From Salarchaeum sp. JOR-1 (GTDB taxonomy: Archaea > Halobacteriota > Halobacteria > Halobacteriales > Halobacteriaceae), in contig NZ_CP042241.1 in NCBI RefSeq assembly GCF_007833275.1, positions 1,674,001 through 1,738,000 on the forward strand: a stretch of DNA of 64,000 bases. The letters are read 5' to 3'. Below are positions 8,593 to 17,550 of this stretch, one piece after another. Each line of letters starts with the position of its first letter. Positions within the stretch are counted from its first letter, which is position 1. The notes below the pieces were generated by a model, which was not told the DNA's origin, searched no databases, and saw only the letters and a list, made by a program, of their open reading frames with translations. A program made the translations under genes and the position numbers.

Positions 8593-8642
8593 ACCCAGCC
8601 TGGGTGCTGCAACACCCGGGCACTTCTGTTGATCAGTGCCCG
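8593..8642 (-). promoter_or_regulatory. hairpin-rich leader of the HRAMP operon
   Basis: Three perfect inverted repeats lie within 50 bases. ACCCAG-c-CTGGGT is at 8593-8605. GGGTG-ctgcaa-CACCC is at 8602-8617 and shares bases with the first, so the two hairpins exclude each other. CGGGCAC with a 12-base loop to GTGCCCG is at 8617-8642. If transcription starts near 8658, as the TATA-like box at 8680-8689 predicts, these lie in an untranslated leader of about 88 nt before the 8570 start. The overlapping stems suggest an attenuator or a structured RNA. G+C-rich DNA forms hairpins readily, so function is inference. Confidence 0.45.
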
Positions 8643-8656
8643 ACGACTGAGTTCAC

Positions 8657-8710
8657 ATCCATTAGTCATGCGTCTATTGGGATAAACCTTTGGACGCTCG
8701 ACTAATGGAT
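8657..8710. promoter_or_regulatory. 18-bp inverted repeat flanking the HRAMP promoter (probable operator)
   Basis: The left arm atccattagtcatgcgtc (8657-8674) and right arm gacgctcgactaatggat (8693-8710) match as reverse complements at 16 of 18 positions, separated by 18 bases. The spacer contains a TATA-like box on the minus strand (ggtttatccc, 8680-8689) placed about 27 nt before a predicted start at 8658. A dimeric regulator bound to both arms would sit over the promoter. The divergent HTH gene at 8755 is the obvious candidate. Confidence 0.6.
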
Positions 8711-8754
8711 ATTCATCCAGCAGTCATATGTGAAAAGGCACTCACGTCACTACT

Positions 8755-8985
8755 ATGGGCGAGCGGGACCGGGACGAAGAAAGTGGGAAATTTACTGAGG
8801 AGTACCCTCCTCAAGAGTTTCTGGAAGCCCTGTCTGAAATCGGTCCAAGTGGCACGACGGATATCTCAGATCACATCGGGTGTGACCGCCGGACTGCCTA
8901 TCTGAAATTGAAATCCCTCGAAGAGGAGGGCAAGGTTAGAAGCAAAAAAGTCGGAAATTCTCTCCTCTGGGAACTGGACGAGTAG
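8755..8985 (+). CDS. small winged-helix transcriptional regulator
   Basis: A 76-residue protein that is essentially one winged-helix domain: FLEALSEIGPSGTTDISDHI (helices 1-2), CDRRTAYLKLKSLEEEGKV (recognition helix and turn) and VGNSLLWELDE (wing). It resembles haloarchaeal ArsR/MarR-like mini-regulators. A TATA-like tcatatgt at 8724-8731 lies about 27 bases before the ATG. It diverges from the HRAMP operon, with the 18-bp inverted repeat between them, and may repress that operon. Its stop lies 21 bases from the brxL stop in convergent orientation. Confidence 0.8.
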   Translation: MGERDRDEESGKFTEEYPPQEFLEALSEIGPSGTTDISDHIGCDRRTAYLKLKSLEEEGKVRSKKVGNSLLWELDE

Positions 8986-9006
8986 CTTTCTACCTATCGC
9001 GCGAGA

Positions 9007-11034
9007 TCACTCCAACTCTATTGCTTTACTAGCTGCGTCAAGCGGATCAGTGTAGAATACGAGCTGAAGTTGATCAAGGAGTTCATCAGGTATCTTCGCC
9101 AAATCTTCTTTGTTCTTCGCAGGAAGCAGCACCGTCTTTGCCCCCGAATCAGCAGCTAACTGGAGCTTATCGACAAGGGAGCTAACAGCGACCAGCTCTC
9201 CCATTAAACTCATAGCACCTAGTACCACGGCTTGCGGACGGACTGGTCGGTCCAGAATACCCGAGACGATCCCTACGAGTAGTCCAACACTCGTCTCGCC
9301 GCCTTCACTCGCGTCAGATGGATTGAGCACCTGAACGTTGATGTCGTACTCATCCAGCGTTTCATCCCGGCGAAGCTCTCGCATATTCGCCTGAAGATAG
9401 TCACACGCTGTCTCGAACGATTCCTTCATATCACTACCCGGGGTTCCTGAGATGTTCGTCTTGCCTGAGCCCGGAAGTGCCTGTGTTTCAATCCGGAACG
9501 GTGCGTGGCGACCCTCGCTGTTTCCGATAGTGTAGACCGTCCCAGGCTGCTGTGTTCCCGGGGGAATAAGCGTCTCATCAGCCTCCTCCGGCACCGGGAC
9601 GTAGATCTCCTCTTTCGTCTCAAGATCGAGGTACGAGAACTCCACTGCCCGGTATTCCATTCCTCCCATCCGCTTCAGCTGCTCCTTCACCCTTCTCCGG
9701 CCCTCCATTGCGAATTCGAGGTATTCGCGGAGTTCTTCCTTGGTGTACTCTCCATGCGGGTGAAGTAATTTGAGTAGACCAGAGACGGTTTTCCGGACAG
9801 CCTTCTCGTCTCGTTGATTCAGGTGATCTCCGAATGCGAACTCCTCGTTGATCACGTCGCTGTAGGATTCCTTCCGGAGTTCGCGTACGAATTCAGCGAA
9901 GTAGTCCACGATGAATCCGAACTGGTCACCGAAGAACTCGGAGCGCATCTTCGGGACTTCCCATCCCGGGAGGTAGTAGTGGAAGCGGTCAATGAGGGCG
10001 AGATCCTGCATATCTTCGGGGAACGGTTCGAAGAGGTGGGAGCTCTTGAGAACGCCTTCCACGTCGAGGTCGATGTTTCCGACGTAGACCATCGAAGCCT
10101 GTGCTGTGAGCTCTTCAGTTCCGCGTGAGAAGCTCCCGGACTCCATGTAGTCTTTGAGCATCTGGACTGCTTCCGAGTCGCTGAACTGGAGTCCGCCAAC
10201 TTCGTCAAAGGCGACGACGTCCCAGCGGCCGACGAGTCCAATCCGACCGGTGTTGAGGTTCAGGAAGAGCTTCGCAACGGTCGTCTTACCGCCGGAAATG
10301 AGGATGGAGTGCGGGCTAATCTCACGGTAGAGGTAGCTCTTCCCGGTTCCACGGGGACCCAGCTCGACGTAGTTGTAGTTCGACTCAACGAGCGGAATAC
10401 ATCGAGTGAGGAAGAGAAACTTCTCGCGCTCCGAAAACGCGGAAGGATCGTATCCGACACTTTGGAGCAGGAGGTCAAGCCATTCGTCGCGCGTGAATTC
10501 ACGGCGACGTTCTTTCAGCTGGTCGAGATCGAGATTCGATACCTGAATCGGTTTGAACGAGTCGATTCCGAACAGGCTCTTCGGGCTGTTTGCGTTGTCT
10601 GGGAGGTATTCCAGGTCGATGATGGCCCACACACCACCGCCGAGGAGCTTGGGATGTTTGCTGACGAGATGCTCGTTGACCTCGACGTCGCTCAGGCCGA
10701 GATTCACGAACGAGCCGATGTAGGCGTCCTGTTGCTCGTCGAGTCGGACGTTCACTTTGTCGATGACTCGGTAGCGCCCTCGCTCGCGCACTTCGCTCTT
10801 GACGAATTCGGCTTCGTCAGGTCGGACGAAGTGCTTCGACAGAATCTCTTTGACCTTTTCGAGCCCCTCCTCAAGTGATTCCTCATCATCCGTGGCGCAG
10901 TACTGCCCGATGAGGTACTCCAGAACGTACGTGGGAACGTTCGCGCCAGATTTGATGTCCTGAACGAGATCCTTCCGGACGACGCGTCCGGGAAAGACGT
11001 CGAGGGCTTTCTGATCGACGTCCTCAGTTGTCAT
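9007..11034 (-). CDS. brxL: BREX protein BrxL (Lon-like ATPase/protease-fold)
   Basis: A 675-residue protein, the usual size for BrxL. It has an AAA+ core with Walker A GPRGTGKS near residue 228 and Walker B VVAFDEVGG near residue 275. A C-terminal Lon (S16) domain spans about residues 510-675, with the conserved end SLVDKLQLAADSGAKTVLLPA. BrxL is a DNA-binding hexameric or dodecameric AAA+ factor needed for phage restriction in type 1 BREX and is dispensable for methylation. It is the last gene of the minus-strand BREX cluster, 123 bases downstream of pglZ. Whether the Lon-type Ser-Lys dyad is intact is unclear from the sequence alone. Confidence 0.9.
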   Translation of the reverse strand: MTTEDVDQKALDVFPGRVVRKDLVQDIKSGANVPTYVLEYLIGQYCATDDEESLEEGLEKVKEILSKHFVRPDEAEFVKSEVRERGRYRVIDKVNVRLDEQQDAYIGSFVNLGLSDVEVNEHLVSKHPKLLGGGVWAIIDLEYLPDNANSPKSLFGIDSFKPIQVSNLDLDQLKERRREFTRDEWLDLLLQSVGYDPSAFSEREKFLFLTRCIPLVESNYNYVELGPRGTGKSYLYREISPHSILISGGKTTVAKLFLNLNTGRIGLVGRWDVVAFDEVGGLQFSDSEAVQMLKDYMESGSFSRGTEELTAQASMVYVGNIDLDVEGVLKSSHLFEPFPEDMQDLALIDRFHYYLPGWEVPKMRSEFFGDQFGFIVDYFAEFVRELRKESYSDVINEEFAFGDHLNQRDEKAVRKTVSGLLKLLHPHGEYTKEELREYLEFAMEGRRRVKEQLKRMGGMEYRAVEFSYLDLETKEEIYVPVPEEADETLIPPGTQQPGTVYTIGNSEGRHAPFRIETQALPGSGKTNISGTPGSDMKESFETACDYLQANMRELRRDETLDEYDINVQVLNPSDASEGGETSVGLLVGIVSGILDRPVRPQAVVLGAMSLMGELVAVSSLVDKLQLAADSGAKTVLLPAKNKEDLAKIPDELLDQLQLVFYTDPLDAASKAIELE

Positions 11035-11157
11035 TATAAAGGAGAAACAGAGCCGGGGGCATATTGGTGTCGGTAAAACTGGGCCAATCCACTATCGACG
11101 ACTGCTTCGAATCTACTCTCGGGCCGGCCAGCACAAATCGCTGAGAACGGGCAGTGT

Positions 11158-13584
11158 TTAGACGTCGAATCCCATGTCGTCATCTCCGAAGAGCAGATCG
11201 AGCTTGACCGTCTGCTTGCTTATCGTCTCTCTGGTGTCGGTGTCTATGACTTCGAATTGCACACTGTCCTCGCCGGAGATCGCGCCCTGTTTGAGCCGGA
11301 CTCGGGTGGTATTGGTTCCCGGCGAAATCTCCATCGAAGCAGGGTCTGCAACAGGCTCGCCGTCGATGTTCGCACGGACTTCCAGGGTCGGTGCTGGGTC
11401 GAAGGCAACTTGGCCGCTTTTGGCCTCGATCTCCACGGGGACGATGGAGTTCGTGATCGGATTAGGGATGGAAACGTCGTAGGTGATCGACGCGCTCTCC
11501 TCGATTTCTTCGGTCGTTACGGTGAGGCACGGAACAAGTAGCTCCTGAAGTGAAATTCCACCGTGGAAATAGCGCATGTTCCCACCCTGTGCTTTGAAGC
11601 ACGCGACACTTCGGGGGAACAGTAACTTCAGGTTGGGGGCGTCGATTCCGAGATCAGACAGCACATCCGGGCCCATCTCGATGAACTCGTCCGTATCGAC
11701 GAGTGGGGTATCGCTGTCCGCAGCGGCGAACCGTCGCTTTACGATAGGGGCGAGGTCAGGGGATTCGACCTTGAGGTCGTCAGACAACCGGTCCGTGTAG
11801 AGGAACCCGTGATCGCTCGTGATGACGAACCGGGTATATCCTGCTTGCTTGAGCCGCTGGACCGTACGTTCGACATCGTCAACGTGCGAGGCGACTTGGC
11901 TGAACGCTTCGTCGTCGTCGAGATTCTCACCGAGTTTGTCTATCGTCCCGGAGTAGACGACACGGGGAACCGGCTCGGACTCGGTCAGCTCTTCCAGCGA
12001 GATGTCGCTCACCTCGTCCATGTCCACGACTTCGAAGCCCGCGTTGCTGAGCCGTTCGACGCGATCCGATTTGCCGTTCATCGCCTCGCCGCCGCTGGTC
12101 ACGACGAGGTCGTCATCGTCCAGAGAGAGTCCGAGTTCTCCGGGGAGGTGTGCAGCCATCCCGACTTCGGTAATCGACGGCAGCGCTGCGCTGACAGCAC
12201 TCAGGTTCTGTTCGAAGTCGGTTCGTCGGCCGAGATTCTCCTTGATAGCTTCGGCGAGTTCGTAGCGTAGGCCGTCACAGATGATGATTGCTGTCCCGTC
12301 CTCCAAGTCAGCAAACTCCTCGTAGAACGAGGTTTGTGGTGTTCCGAGCGTCGGGTCGTCACTCAGGATATCGGCGAGCGGGCGATTGACGTCCTGGAGG
12401 AAGGACATGTAGTGTCTGGTGACCCGCCGTTTCACCATCGGTTCCTTGGGGTAGACGAACGTGGTCTTCCGGGTTGCATCGATGTATCGCCGATAGGATG
12501 CGTCGATCTGCCACCAGCCGTCTTCGCGCGTGTAGGCTTGAGCGAATTCTTCTGACGTGAGGGTCTTCGCCTCGTCCGCGTCAACGGTTCCAATCTGCTG
12601 GAGGGTTTCGATGGCTCGGGCAGGGACGGACCAATCGACGAGGTCCTCGTTGCTCCAGAAGCTGTTCTGCCGGGTCGTGACGGTCTGTTCGAGATCTGCG
12701 GCGATGTCGGGAAGATCAGCGTACGTCTCTTCAGCGAGTCGTTCCATCACGAGCCGGATGAGGCCCATGTCGATGCCCTTGAACGCCGTAGCGTCCCAGT
12801 GGGCACGCTCCGATTCCACCACGGCCTCCGCGAGGTCGTAGTCTTCTTCGATTCGTTCGGCGTAGCGTCGGAACTCGGCAGGCGCGTACTGCTGCCACTC
12901 GTCGCAGAACGCCGCAGCAGCGCGGGTGTCGTCCGCCGCGAGTTCGTCGTACCGGGACGTCGGAGCGCGGCTGGCCACCTCACCGAAGAGAAGCTGAGTC
13001 GCTAGCTCTTTCGGGTCGAGCCCCGCCGTGACACCGTACTCCTCTCGGAGTTGCGCGTCCCAGGCGTCGGCCATCGCGTTGTCCTCGATTGTCTCACGAT
13101 ATTCTTCAGGGTTCGATAGGTATGCTCGCACCCAATCATCCGTCTCCGGGCCAGCGGTGTCGAAGAGAACGCAGAAGAACGATAGGCGCTGAACCTCGCG
13201 GTTCTGGCCCCAGTCCTCATACGCGTCAGGAATCTCTTTGTCGTGCTCGACGAGAAACTGCGTGACAGGGGTGTCATCGATATCCTGGCCGACGCGGTAC
13301 TGTCGTCCGAGGGCGTGGATATCGCGGAACCACTCAGCGTCGTTCCGTGATTCAGGGATGTAGAACAGCCAGTTCTTCTCGTAGTCCGGATCCTCCTCGT
13401 GGAGGCGACGCTTCAGTTCGAAATAGCTGCCGTCGTAGCGGGCGAGCGTGACGTCGTTGAGTGCAGCTTCGACCTCGTCGAGGACACCTTTGTACTTCTC
13501 CTGAGCGTCGTACCACACCCAGACCGGATGTCGGTCGAACTTCTGCCGGAGTTCCGTGATAATGCTGTCCGCAAGATCACCCAT
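11158..13584 (-). CDS. pglZ: BREX phosphatase-domain protein PglZ
   Basis: An 808-residue PglZ. The N-terminal half is helical and variable (starts MGDLADSIITELRQKF). The alkaline-phosphatase-like core begins with TAIIICDGLRYELAEAI near residue 431 (metal-binding D) and contains RFVITSDHGFLYTD near residue 590 (DHG motif). The last 130 residues form beta-rich Ig-like segments, as in other PglZ proteins. PglZ is required for BREX methylation and restriction and interacts with PglX. The gene starts seven bases after the pglX stop, indicating coupled translation. Confidence 0.93.
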   Translation of the reverse strand: MGDLADSIITELRQKFDRHPVWVWYDAQEKYKGVLDEVEAALNDVTLARYDGSYFELKRRLHEEDPDYEKNWLFYIPESRNDAEWFRDIHALGRQYRVGQDIDDTPVTQFLVEHDKEIPDAYEDWGQNREVQRLSFFCVLFDTAGPETDDWVRAYLSNPEEYRETIEDNAMADAWDAQLREEYGVTAGLDPKELATQLLFGEVASRAPTSRYDELAADDTRAAAAFCDEWQQYAPAEFRRYAERIEEDYDLAEAVVESERAHWDATAFKGIDMGLIRLVMERLAEETYADLPDIAADLEQTVTTRQNSFWSNEDLVDWSVPARAIETLQQIGTVDADEAKTLTSEEFAQAYTREDGWWQIDASYRRYIDATRKTTFVYPKEPMVKRRVTRHYMSFLQDVNRPLADILSDDPTLGTPQTSFYEEFADLEDGTAIIICDGLRYELAEAIKENLGRRTDFEQNLSAVSAALPSITEVGMAAHLPGELGLSLDDDDLVVTSGGEAMNGKSDRVERLSNAGFEVVDMDEVSDISLEELTESEPVPRVVYSGTIDKLGENLDDDEAFSQVASHVDDVERTVQRLKQAGYTRFVITSDHGFLYTDRLSDDLKVESPDLAPIVKRRFAAADSDTPLVDTDEFIEMGPDVLSDLGIDAPNLKLLFPRSVACFKAQGGNMRYFHGGISLQELLVPCLTVTTEEIEESASITYDVSIPNPITNSIVPVEIEAKSGQVAFDPAPTLEVRANIDGEPVADPASMEISPGTNTTRVRLKQGAISGEDSVQFEVIDTDTRETISKQTVKLDLLFGDDDMGFDV

Positions 13585-13591
13585 ATATCGA

Positions 13592-16500
13592 TTACCTCGA
13601 ATAACTCGATTTTATCTTTGGGAGTCCAGTTTCAAGAACTTCATACTGATCCCACTCCTTGATGTTCTCCCAGATGCCCTTCTCAACATCGACGCCGACA
13701 CCGTCGTCGATCATCCGGTCGATGGTGTCACGGAACTCCCTGATGTCGTTGAGGTCATTTTGGACTTCTTCTTTTCTGTTCAAGAGTTCCGTATCTGGAC
13801 TATCTCCCTTAGTCTGGGTGTTTAGCGTCTCAAGTTCGTTTTCGAGTTCATCAATGCGGGGATCAAGGTACTGGCCACGGAGCTTCGGAAGCGTATTCGC
13901 GTCGATGTCGTGGTAATAAACGAAGCAACTGAATGCGCCATTCGGACTCTCGATCTGCCAATAGATCGGATTGGTTTGGCCCCTTCGATTGTACTCTTTA
14001 CAGTGGTTATACCTGAAGTACCGCTCTCGTACCCAAGTGCGAAGATCCCGACCGATTAAACTCTGGATCTCTTTTTCAACTTGGCCGTAGTCTTGAAAGA
14101 GTTCTTCGGCTGTCGTTACGAACAACCTCTCGTATTCATCAGCGTGGTCACTGATATCTAGGATCCCATCGTTTTCGGGGGTTGGTGCATCGTAGTAGCC
14201 GAACAGCGAGCCAAAGATCACGGATACGATACTCCCCGCGGCTTTCTCCGTTTGATCATCGGAGTACTGGCCGATTTCTTTCTTTATTTCGGCGACTGTC
14301 AGAGGGGACACTTCGAATTCATGGCTAAGCTCTATCACATCCAATTCGGACGAACCGGAGACCTCTCTCCTAATCTCATTCCAGTACTCGGAATCAACTA
14401 CCCGCCGAACCTTGTCCGCAAAAACGTCTGGAAGTTCAGCATCATTATCCTTGCAAACGTAAGGATATTTGATTAGTTCAGCGTTTCCTTCTTCAGATAT
14501 TTGTTTTCTAGACGCTCTGTCAATACCGTAATTATCGTAGACGAGTTCGGAAATCACACCACTTGCGAGGGCGACTTTCGCATCTATCATATCCGTATAG
14601 TAACACAATTCGTCGTAATTGTTTCTGAATACAGTATTGTCGAACTCCAACGATTTATCCTCGATTGCAGCTTGCTGTTTCCGCTGTTCGAGACAGTACT
14701 TGGCCCAATATTCCACACTCTCTAGTTCGTCAGGAGATGGATCAAACGGGATATTTTCTACGTCGCCTGGATTAAAATGTAACCCGGGGTTCAGACCCTT
14801 CATGATATATCTATTGAGGTCGGAGTTCAAGTAACCCAGAAGATAATACATCAGGTCATCTGCAATATCTATCTTGTAAGCTGTTTTACTGTGAATGGCT
14901 TCTTCTGTTAGATACTTCGCGGTGAAGTCGCTGCTGAAGTCTCGGAAAACGATTGCGGGATTGAACATTTCCGGGATCTCTGAGAAGCCTTGGATGTTTT
15001 TCCCATGTTTCTTGGCATACTGCTTGATATTTTCCCCATTATTCTCCCATCGAACAAGAGTGTCCGTATAATCATAATAATCCGTATCACGACCGTTATC
15101 GACCCACGGTTCGTAGTCCGATTTCGCATTTGCTTCCGTGACTTCCCAGAATTTCCTGAGATGGTGATCGTTATCGCCAGTAACGATTCCACTGAATGTC
15201 TCTACGTATTGGTCAAGGGTATTATGTTTGTCAAATAGAGACAGAACATCCTGCCCAAACCAATAAACGAACGTGTTATTTCCAATTCCAGTAAAGCTAT
15301 TCTGATTTACGACATATACGTCTGGATGATCACCCTCTGTACGAAGACTCTCCTGAATTTGGTTTAAACCCTCTATTTTCTTTTCGAACGTCGAGTATCG
15401 CTCAAGCTCATGTGTAAGTCTATAGAACCGCGACTTCTCAAAGTTTTCATCATTATTCCGGATGACGAAGGCAATAGTGTACGAATCTTTTTGCTGATCG
15501 AATCCGTATCGAGACAGGTGAAGTCCTTCAGTTATCTGGGTCTCGTCAATTAGTTTTTCCCTGATTTTCCTGTATGACTTCAACATCAGAAGATCTTCCG
15601 GCGTAACCAAAGAAGCGTATCCATCGTCAGCAGTAAGTTCGGTTCCTCTCTCGATGAAGCAGGTATAAGAATTCCTATAAGACATGAAGTTACTTTTAAG
15701 GAAATTTTTCAGATTATCTCCCATCTTCTGACTAACGAGATACGGCGGATTTGATAATACAACATCATATTCGTGTACCAAAACATCAAGGATTTCGACC
15801 GTCTTTCCGACTTCTCCCGCAAACATCTCTCCAATAGCATTATTCTGCTCTAAAGCCTGTGAGGCCAAGTTACTCACCTGATCTAAAAGTCGCTGTTTAA
15901 CTTCTGCCCAAGTTTCTTCTTGGCCTTCACCTGACACGAAAGAGCTCTGTGTTGCGAGAGTCCCTTCGCTAGTGAACTTCGCCTGCCCGGATTTTCGGAT
16001 GGCATCTCGGTGTTCTTCTAATATCTCGTCGATCCGTTCTTCTATACGGATTAAGCTTCCAAACTCCCGGATGTCAGCAAAACTATCCCAGATCTGTTCA
16101 ATAATTTCCTCCTCCAGCTCGGATCGCGCACTTTCAAGAACCTCCTTTTTCCGATCTCCATTGATTAGTACTGCATCACCAGAAACAATATTTATCTGAG
16201 GAATTGTCACTTCAGGAGATTTTTCTTTCGCTTTGAGATACAAGGAAAGAGCTGCAATTTGTGCCGCTCCTGAATCAATATCTATTCCATAGAGGTTATT
16301 ACGTAGAATTTCTCGGGGAATGTGCTCTTTCGGATATTTTCCTTCTTCCAGATACATCTGGTAGAGAACGTCAAATGCGTAAAAGAGCATGTGTCCGCTT
16401 CCACATGCAGGGTCGAGCACGGTAATCTCTTCAACCGGCTTCTCTTCACGATCATATAACGAATCATCAACCGGGGAGAGATAGAAGCAGTTATCTTCAG

Positions 16501-17311
16501 TATGTATATCCGTCATGTCACCCTGCATTTCGAGCCATGTTCGACCCAGCGTGTTATCGACCATCCACTCGACTATGTATCGCGGTGTGAATAGCTGGGT
16601 TTTCGTAGCGATATCCGTCCCTGCGATCTTGTAGTTCTCTTCGTCAACGCGTTCGTCAATCTCTTCGCGTTCTTCCTCACCGAAGTACTGGTACACCCAG
16701 CCCAGAGCTTCGTCACTTTCCCAGGCTTCGTCGTCGATTGCGTCCAGTTCGTCAAGGACTTCTTCTCGAACCTGCGCGTCGAGGTCGATGGCGGTGTGTT
16801 CGGATTCCTCGAAGATCATCCGAATCTCCGCACCGATCTCCTGGTACGCGAGGTCGAGTGCGGCACCGAAACCGTCGTCTGGAGCGTTGGTTAGCTCGCC
16901 AGCGATCTCCGCCACGGTGTGGTGCATGTACGACCGGTTGCCGTACTCTGGACGCTCGGTGATGGTTTCCTCGACGAGACCGCGAACCTCGATGGTCTTC
17001 AGCGCGACAAAGCGGTTGAGGTAGGTCTTCGTTGCTTCGCGGACGTAGTTTGTGATCGACCGCTCCAAGTCGCCTTCCGTGGATTCGAGTTCTCGTTCGA
17101 TGGCAGCATCCAGCGTTCGTCGAGTGTGGCGTTCTTCTGCGGACAGGTGAGAGAGGTCTTCGAGCGGGAGACGCTTGTCCTCGTAGATACCGTACTTTTC
17201 GAGTTGTCGGCGAAGCTCGTCTTCGAGGGTATGGCGCGTGCTGAGAATGGTGCTTCGGATGGTTGAGCGTTGATCCGACGAGAGACCAGGTTGACCGTGT
17301 GTCGTGGACAT
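13592..17311 (-). CDS. pglX: BREX adenine-specific DNA methyltransferase PglX
   Basis: A 1,239-residue N6-adenine methyltransferase that marks host DNA so BREX spares it. The SAM-binding motif LDPACGSGHMLFYAFD is near residue 315 and the catalytic NPPY (YDVVLSNPPYLVSQKM) near residue 520. The rest is helical spacer and target-recognition region with a coiled-coil segment near the C-terminus. The ATG at 17311 (MSTTHGQPG) is preferred over an upstream in-frame ATG at 17395, whose extra residues are non-acidic. Base composition changes inside the gene: about 14.25-16.5 kb is clearly A+T-rich (16 of 60 bases G or C in 15661-15720), while both ends match the island average. Confidence 0.93.
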   Translation of the reverse strand: MSTTHGQPGLSSDQRSTIRSTILSTRHTLEDELRRQLEKYGIYEDKRLPLEDLSHLSAEERHTRRTLDAAIERELESTEGDLERSITNYVREATKTYLNRFVALKTIEVRGLVEETITERPEYGNRSYMHHTVAEIAGELTNAPDDGFGAALDLAYQEIGAEIRMIFEESEHTAIDLDAQVREEVLDELDAIDDEAWESDEALGWVYQYFGEEEREEIDERVDEENYKIAGTDIATKTQLFTPRYIVEWMVDNTLGRTWLEMQGDMTDIHTEDNCFYLSPVDDSLYDREEKPVEEITVLDPACGSGHMLFYAFDVLYQMYLEEGKYPKEHIPREILRNNLYGIDIDSGAAQIAALSLYLKAKEKSPEVTIPQINIVSGDAVLINGDRKKEVLESARSELEEEIIEQIWDSFADIREFGSLIRIEERIDEILEEHRDAIRKSGQAKFTSEGTLATQSSFVSGEGQEETWAEVKQRLLDQVSNLASQALEQNNAIGEMFAGEVGKTVEILDVLVHEYDVVLSNPPYLVSQKMGDNLKNFLKSNFMSYRNSYTCFIERGTELTADDGYASLVTPEDLLMLKSYRKIREKLIDETQITEGLHLSRYGFDQQKDSYTIAFVIRNNDENFEKSRFYRLTHELERYSTFEKKIEGLNQIQESLRTEGDHPDVYVVNQNSFTGIGNNTFVYWFGQDVLSLFDKHNTLDQYVETFSGIVTGDNDHHLRKFWEVTEANAKSDYEPWVDNGRDTDYYDYTDTLVRWENNGENIKQYAKKHGKNIQGFSEIPEMFNPAIVFRDFSSDFTAKYLTEEAIHSKTAYKIDIADDLMYYLLGYLNSDLNRYIMKGLNPGLHFNPGDVENIPFDPSPDELESVEYWAKYCLEQRKQQAAIEDKSLEFDNTVFRNNYDELCYYTDMIDAKVALASGVISELVYDNYGIDRASRKQISEEGNAELIKYPYVCKDNDAELPDVFADKVRRVVDSEYWNEIRREVSGSSELDVIELSHEFEVSPLTVAEIKKEIGQYSDDQTEKAAGSIVSVIFGSLFGYYDAPTPENDGILDISDHADEYERLFVTTAEELFQDYGQVEKEIQSLIGRDLRTWVRERYFRYNHCKEYNRRGQTNPIYWQIESPNGAFSCFVYYHDIDANTLPKLRGQYLDPRIDELENELETLNTQTKGDSPDTELLNRKEEVQNDLNDIREFRDTIDRMIDDGVGVDVEKGIWENIKEWDQYEVLETGLPKIKSSYSR

Positions 17312-17519
17312 GGATATTAGAGGGTCGTGTACTGCCACGAAACGGGCGGGACGGCAGTACGCTGTGTCGTGATTCCCGCCCGCGATGACATACAACCAGC
17401 AAGTGCTCGGCGTGTCTTATATTGTTGGGGTTAGAAGTGATGCGCCAGGATGCTCAGGACTCCTTCGAAAAATCGGTATCGGTGGGAAATCTTCTCGCCT
17501 TGAAACGTCGCCCGCATGA

Positions 17520-17529
17520 AATTTATAAG
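17520..17529 (+). promoter_or_regulatory. TATA-like box of the Mrr-like gene
   Basis: aatttataag lies about 26 bases before the ATG at 17551, the spacing expected for a leaderless haloarchaeal transcript. This decides the start codon in favour of 17551 over an in-frame upstream codon at 17422. Confidence 0.6.
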
Positions 17530-17550
17530 CTGCCCGGATGGACGCCAGTT

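Noticed and set aside
4654-8669. Search for a CRISPR array or cas1/cas2 beside the RAMP genes
   Set aside because: No regularly spaced direct repeats and no integrase genes were seen in this stretch or elsewhere in the window.
17312-17548. N-terminal extension of the Mrr-like protein from 17422
   Set aside because: A TATA-like box at 17520-17529 is spaced correctly for the ATG at 17551, and the extra residues are basic and non-conserved in style.
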